From the NCBI GenBank assembly GCA_910587135.1, contig CAJULF010000007.1:21155-85154 (forward strand): 64,000 nt of DNA, read 5' to 3'. Shown one piece after another: positions 60,599-64,000 of the stretch. The first letter of the stretch is position 1. Every line of letters begins with the position of its first letter. The translations under genes were made by a program, and so were the position numbers. Under the pieces are notes generated by a model, which worked only from the letters and a program-made list of their open reading frames with translations, did not search any database and was not told the origin of the DNA. The DNA comes from an uncultured Oscillospiraceae bacterium. GTDB lineage: Bacteria > Bacillota > Clostridia > Oscillospirales > Ruminococcaceae.

Positions 60599-63055
60599 TT
60601 ATTCAAGCAAGGAGCGTTCCGATAAATCGCCGTTCACCGATATCTGATATTGGAACATAGTGGGGTCAACCGCTTCATCATTTATCCTCACCTCAAAATG
60701 AAGATGCACGTCCGTCGCCTTTCCCGTTATACCCGCTCCCGCTATCGTCTGACCGCGCGTTACGGTATCACCGTTGTTAACATATATCTTATCGCAGTGA
60801 CCGTAGACCGTAACTACTCCGTCCGCGTGCTTTATCATAACACAGTTTCCATAGCCGTAATACCATTGTGCGAGAATGACCTCGCCGTCCGCAGCTGCCA
60901 GCACAGGCTCTCCGAGAGCCGCGCCGATATCTATTCCGCTGTGACCATAATAGCCGCTTTTGGGTGTGTGTCCGTACATATGCTCTACTATCGTGCAGTC
61001 ACCGCCCACGGGATACAGGAAATTAGGGTCGGGAACGCTTGCGATAAGCGCTGCCCAATGCTCGTTGTTCTCCTGCTGCTCGGCGGTCATAAGCGAACCT
61101 CCCGCGTTGGTATCTTCCACAGAGGGAATAGCCAAATAATTTGCGGGATCGACTGCAACACCGTTCACGCGTGTTTCAAAGAACAGACAGTCGCCCGTCG
61201 CGAAGCCCGTAGCTCCCACATGACCTATAACATCGCCCTGAGAAACAGTCTGACCCTCGTTTACGGTAACATCGGAGCAGTGTGCATAAAGGGTAGAAAA
61301 TCCGTCACCGTGGTCAATAACAGCATAGTTTCCGTAATATTCATCAAAACCGCAGACAATTACCGTGCCTGACTGAGCCGCGTAAATATCCGCGCCGCCC
61401 ATATTCTCGCTGCCGAAACAAATTCCGTAGTTGCATCCCGCTGTCCATGAGTCGTATCCGAAATATGTCGTAATATTTGCATATTCATCGTCTATGGGGC
61501 AAATAAGCTCCTCTGGGGAATATACTGTTTGACCGCCGTTCCGGTTCTGTGCAGCAAGCACTTCCCGAATAATCTGCATAATACGCCGATTGGCTTCATA
61601 GCATAGATCCTCCGGCATTTCCCCGTCTGCGCCGTTCGCGCTGAATTCCGTACCCTTGTAAAGGGTTATCGATTCGACTTCGCCCTGCCCGTCAATAAAG
61701 AACTCGCAGTCGTTCCTGAGCACGATTGTATCGTCGTATATAATCACTTCATGAATATATGTGATATAATCGTCGGGAACGTCCCGTCCTTCGAAAAATT
61801 CTATCTTCATATAATAAGCGTTGAGCGTGTTGGTGTCCGATTCCGTAAGCGTGCATGGATACAGGCGCGTGAAATCGTGCAGAAACAGCTTTCCGTCCTT
61901 GTCCGTCAAAAATTGCGGCGCCAGCCCGTTATAGCCGGGCGCATAGGTAAGATGATAGACCTTGGAAGCGCCGACGGCGTTCCGCTTTCCCGAGCCCATA
62001 TCGTCAATTATATTCAACCATGAAGGCTTAACTATATTTTGAGGGTCATCCTGATGCTCAATGCCGCTTACCGTCAGGAAATCCTCGCTTATAGCAAGCG
62101 CGTCGCCGTTCTCCTTTACGCAGTATTTCATACGTTTGCCCGTGTTGGTATTTTCAAGTGTATAGATATACTCCTTGCCGCCGAAAGGCAGATATCCGAA
62201 ATACCCATCCGCTGTGTGATTTACAACGCGGATATCCCCGTTGTTGTCACAGATATAAGCGCCGTAGCCGTCACTGAAGCGTACGGAGTCGTACACACCC
62301 GCCCTTTCCTCTCGGAAGAAATTTACGCCGTGAGCTTTGTCCGACAAATAATCCGCTTTGTCGGAAAAAAGTGTCATTGTCCATTGCTCGTGGTCGGTGT
62401 CGCATTTCAGTTGGTAGTTAAGACAACTCCCGTCGTCAAAAGAAGCGGTGACCATATACGAATAATCGGATTCGCTGAGCTTATAACAGCCCATAGATAT
62501 GCCCTCATTCCCCGGCATCAGTGAAGCGCCGAGTACCTCTTCGGCTTTGCCGAGCGCGGCTCTTACGTCCAGCAGCTCGTAAATAACGCCGTCTGGAGCG
62601 GTTATATCGTAATCCACCCAATAGCCGCCGCAGTCCATGATTACAATGGTATTGACGTCGCTCAGCATATTCCCGTCAATGTCAAAGGTTTTCCATTGAT
62701 TTCCCGCGTCGATAAAGTACGGAGTGCAGTTAGACAGCCGCACAGGGTCAACGTCCGCAATGTCAACCCGTTCAACGGGAATAGATTTCAGCGCGTTTTC
62801 CGAGATAGCGTCGGAGATATCGCTGCTTGCCCCGTTGGATTCCGAAGGGAGCAGGTCAACCTTTTCGGGCAGAGATGCGAGGTGATGGTTTATGCCGAAT
62901 GTGATCGCCGCTGCGGCAGCAGCCACTCCGCAGAGAGAAAATCCGATATTTCTTGCCGCTTTCAGACCCTTATGCTCCGCGCGGTCCGCGTTAGCCGCTT
63001 CTTCAATAAGATGTCCGTCTATTTCGTTAAGAGCATTGTTCAATTTATCAATCAT
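60599..63055 (-). CDS. Membrane-anchored protein with two M23 (LytM) domains, likely sigma-factor partner
   Basis: 818 aa. A cytoplasmic N-terminus (1-36) and one membrane helix (about 37-57) resemble membrane anti-sigma factors, and the gene follows an ECF sigma gene by about 50 nt. The extracytoplasmic part has an unrecognised region (about 60-510), a first M23 domain (about 525-640) and a second (about 690-800). The second has the full zinc set GHSGID (His705, Asp709) and HLHFEVR (His784/786). In the first, the same places read CNYGIC and CLFFETR, so the ligands are lost. Probably a sensor or hydrolase of peptidoglycan. Confidence 0.85.
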   Translation of the reverse strand: MIDKLNNALNEIDGHLIEEAANADRAEHKGLKAARNIGFSLCGVAAAAAAITFGINHHLASLPEKVDLLPSESNGASSDISDAISENALKSIPVERVDIADVDPVRLSNCTPYFIDAGNQWKTFDIDGNMLSDVNTIVIMDCGGYWVDYDITAPDGVIYELLDVRAALGKAEEVLGASLMPGNEGISMGCYKLSESDYSYMVTASFDDGSCLNYQLKCDTDHEQWTMTLFSDKADYLSDKAHGVNFFREERAGVYDSVRFSDGYGAYICDNNGDIRVVNHTADGYFGYLPFGGKEYIYTLENTNTGKRMKYCVKENGDALAISEDFLTVSGIEHQDDPQNIVKPSWLNIIDDMGSGKRNAVGASKVYHLTYAPGYNGLAPQFLTDKDGKLFLHDFTRLYPCTLTESDTNTLNAYYMKIEFFEGRDVPDDYITYIHEVIIYDDTIVLRNDCEFFIDGQGEVESITLYKGTEFSANGADGEMPEDLCYEANRRIMQIIREVLAAQNRNGGQTVYSPEELICPIDDEYANITTYFGYDSWTAGCNYGICFGSENMGGADIYAAQSGTVIVCGFDEYYGNYAVIDHGDGFSTLYAHCSDVTVNEGQTVSQGDVIGHVGATGFATGDCLFFETRVNGVAVDPANYLAIPSVEDTNAGGSLMTAEQQENNEHWAALIASVPDPNFLYPVGGDCTIVEHMYGHTPKSGYYGHSGIDIGAALGEPVLAAADGEVILAQWYYGYGNCVMIKHADGVVTVYGHCDKIYVNNGDTVTRGQTIAGAGITGKATDVHLHFEVRINDEAVDPTMFQYQISVNGDLSERSLLE

Positions 63056-63106
63056 AAAAATCCTCCTTATCTTTAGAATTATTCATGTTCCGCTGCCGTA
63101 TCATTG

Positions 63107-63667
63107 TCAGTATCCCTCGCTTGCCAGATATTCCCGCAGCTTTTTCATCGTTCGTGATATGCGCGACTTTACCATGCTTTCGCTTACATGAAGCCGCCTT
63201 GCTATTTCGGAAATGCTGTCCGAAAACCAGAAGCGCCTAAGGAAAATAACGCGGGTGTTGTAGTCCTGTGATTTCAGAAACCGGTTAAGCAGAGCTGTAA
63301 GCTCTCTTTCGGAGAGCCTGTCCTCCGCCGACGAATCGGATCGGATACAGTTTTCCAGTTCATCTATCGGCAGTGCTTCTCCGCGTTTTGCGGCGTGATC
63401 GTGACGATATCTGTCAAGTGCGGCGCAGCGTGCCATCTTGCACAGATACGCGGATAAACTTTGCGGTCTTGCGGGAGGAATGCCCGACCATGCCCTCATA
63501 TAGACCTCGTTCTCGCATTCCTCTGCGTCTTCCTCGCTGCGAAGTATACCGTATGCCACGCTGTATATCAGCCGCCCGTAAAGCGCTTTTATCTCGTTAA
63601 CCGCGGTTTCGTCGCGGCTGAATAACATATCTACGATTTCCTCATCATTCAAATCACGTGTACCCAT
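63107..63667 (-). CDS. ECF-type RNA polymerase sigma factor
   Basis: 186 aa. Region 2 is in residues about 25-95 (YGRLIYSVAYGILRSEEDAEECENEVYMRAW... YLCKMARCAALDRYR), region 4 in about 125-182 (LNRFLKSQDYNTRVIFLRRFWFSDSISEIARRLHVSESMVKSRISRTMKKLREYL). AAGGGGGG before the ATG. It directs RNA polymerase to its own promoter set and is probably held inactive by the membrane protein downstream. A -35 AAC-type motif was not identified with confidence. Confidence 0.92.
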   Translation of the reverse strand: MGTRDLNDEEIVDMLFSRDETAVNEIKALYGRLIYSVAYGILRSEEDAEECENEVYMRAWSGIPPARPQSLSAYLCKMARCAALDRYRHDHAAKRGEALPIDELENCIRSDSSAEDRLSERELTALLNRFLKSQDYNTRVIFLRRFWFSDSISEIARRLHVSESMVKSRISRTMKKLREYLASEGY

Positions 63668-63940
63668 GCCTTCCCCCCTTATTGTACCTGTCTGAACTCC
63701 GACAGTTTTTTGAGCTCATTTATTAAGACGGATTTATTGAAATTTGGTCGCGAAATTTTCGTAAAAATCTATTTTTATGAAAATTTTATTGGAATTGCAA
63801 TTCGTATTTAATATTGTGGGCTTATCTGAAATTTTTAAGTAGTCACACCAATAAAGCACCCCAAAAAATCAGGTATAATAGACCTAAAACCACACAAAAA
63901 TCGTGCAGTCGAAGGTCCTGAAAGCCAAAATCCACTGTTC
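63668..63940. other. Intergenic region upstream of the sigma gene
   Basis: AT-rich, about 270 bp, with no gene. It carries TATAAT at 63873-63878 on plus (GGTATAATAG) without a clear -35, pointing out of the window. Confidence 0.4.
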
Positions 63941-64000
63941 GCCCACGCATGAAATTTCAAAAAGTACACATTTGCCGAATGGCAAATGTGTACGGTTTCC
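63941..64000 (+). repeat. R2/R3-type repeat element, cut by the window end
   Basis: CGCCCACGCATGAAATTTCAAAAAG followed by ACACATTTGCCGAATGGCAAATGTGT and GTTTCC. It combines the CGCCCACGCA start seen in R3 with the R2 core, which suggests the two families are related. Confidence 0.75.

Noticed and set aside
15100..64000. CRISPR array
   Set aside because: The repeats are dispersed, 100-350 bp long and not regularly spaced by unique spacers; no cas genes are present.

Overview
The window reads as a chromosomal segment of an anaerobic, gut-type Clostridia member, most likely Oscillospirales/Ruminococcaceae-like. Supporting signs are strong GGAGG ribosome sites with frequent TTG starts, TTGACA-17-TATAAT promoters, LL-diaminopimelate aminotransferase, a minimal SufC/SufB-type pair, the YfmF/YfmH peptidase pair next to lgt, FeoAB, intracellular plant-polysaccharide hydrolases, and few obvious mobile genes. 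The exact genus cannot be set from the sequence alone. No phage, CRISPR array, rRNA or full insertion sequence was seen; one tRNA (Gln, CTG) is present.

Layout. 1-6.7 kb: an accessory, AT-rich block of secreted proteins. It holds two papain-like cysteine peptidases that share an identical signal-peptide cassette, two lipoproteins with a common C-terminal domain, a beta-helix-like secreted protein and another lipoprotein. 6.8-9.6 kb: AI-2E-type exporter and purD on the minus strand. 9.7-12.5 kb: four tandem paralogous membrane proteins with a PH-like C-terminus. 12.5-15 kb: dGTPase-like HD hydrolase and an orphan MazF. 15.4-20.5 kb: minus-strand operon yfmF-yfmH-lgt-folD-small membrane protein, preceded by a candidate small RNA. 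21-24.6 kb: Rrf2 regulator, then nadA-mnmA-ung with overlapping ends. 24.8-30.7 kb: small unknowns, a decayed methyltransferase/GNAT remnant, secG and rnr. 30.9-35.1 kb: GH43 and GH26-like hydrolases, the latter under a cre/LacI-type operator. 35.4-39.2 kb: acetyltransferase, kinase, decayed GNAT, ABC-2 transporter. 39.6-43 kb: unknown protein, WalJ-like hydrolase, murA. 43.7-48.6 kb: dapL, galM and a chemoreceptor with a long low-complexity tail. 48.9-54.4 kb: suf pair, HTH remnant, HAD hydrolase, DUF2461, YjbR and DHFR. 54.6-60.4 kb: tRNA-Gln, an AraC-kinase fusion, feoA-feoB, yajC. 60.6-63.7 kb: an ECF sigma factor and its likely membrane partner with two M23 domains.

The most striking large-scale feature is the density of short non-coding repeats. 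At least six families of about 100-350 bp, mostly with inverted-repeat ends, fill nearly every intergenic gap. They are nested in each other, split feoA from feoB, sit against terminators, and in at least five places end exactly at the Shine-Dalgarno sequence of the next gene.

Best candidates for undescribed biology: (i) the secreted cysteine-peptidase plus lipoprotein locus at the left edge, where the lipoproteins resemble peptidase-inhibitor (IseA-like) folds; (ii) an about 130-nt small RNA at 20.5-20.63 kb with a perfect promoter, a terminator and two anti-Shine-Dalgarno stretches; (iii) repeat elements that supply ribosome-binding sites; (iv) the ECF sigma/tandem-M23 pair in which one M23 domain has lost its zinc ligands; (v) the AraC-HTH/APH-kinase fusion.
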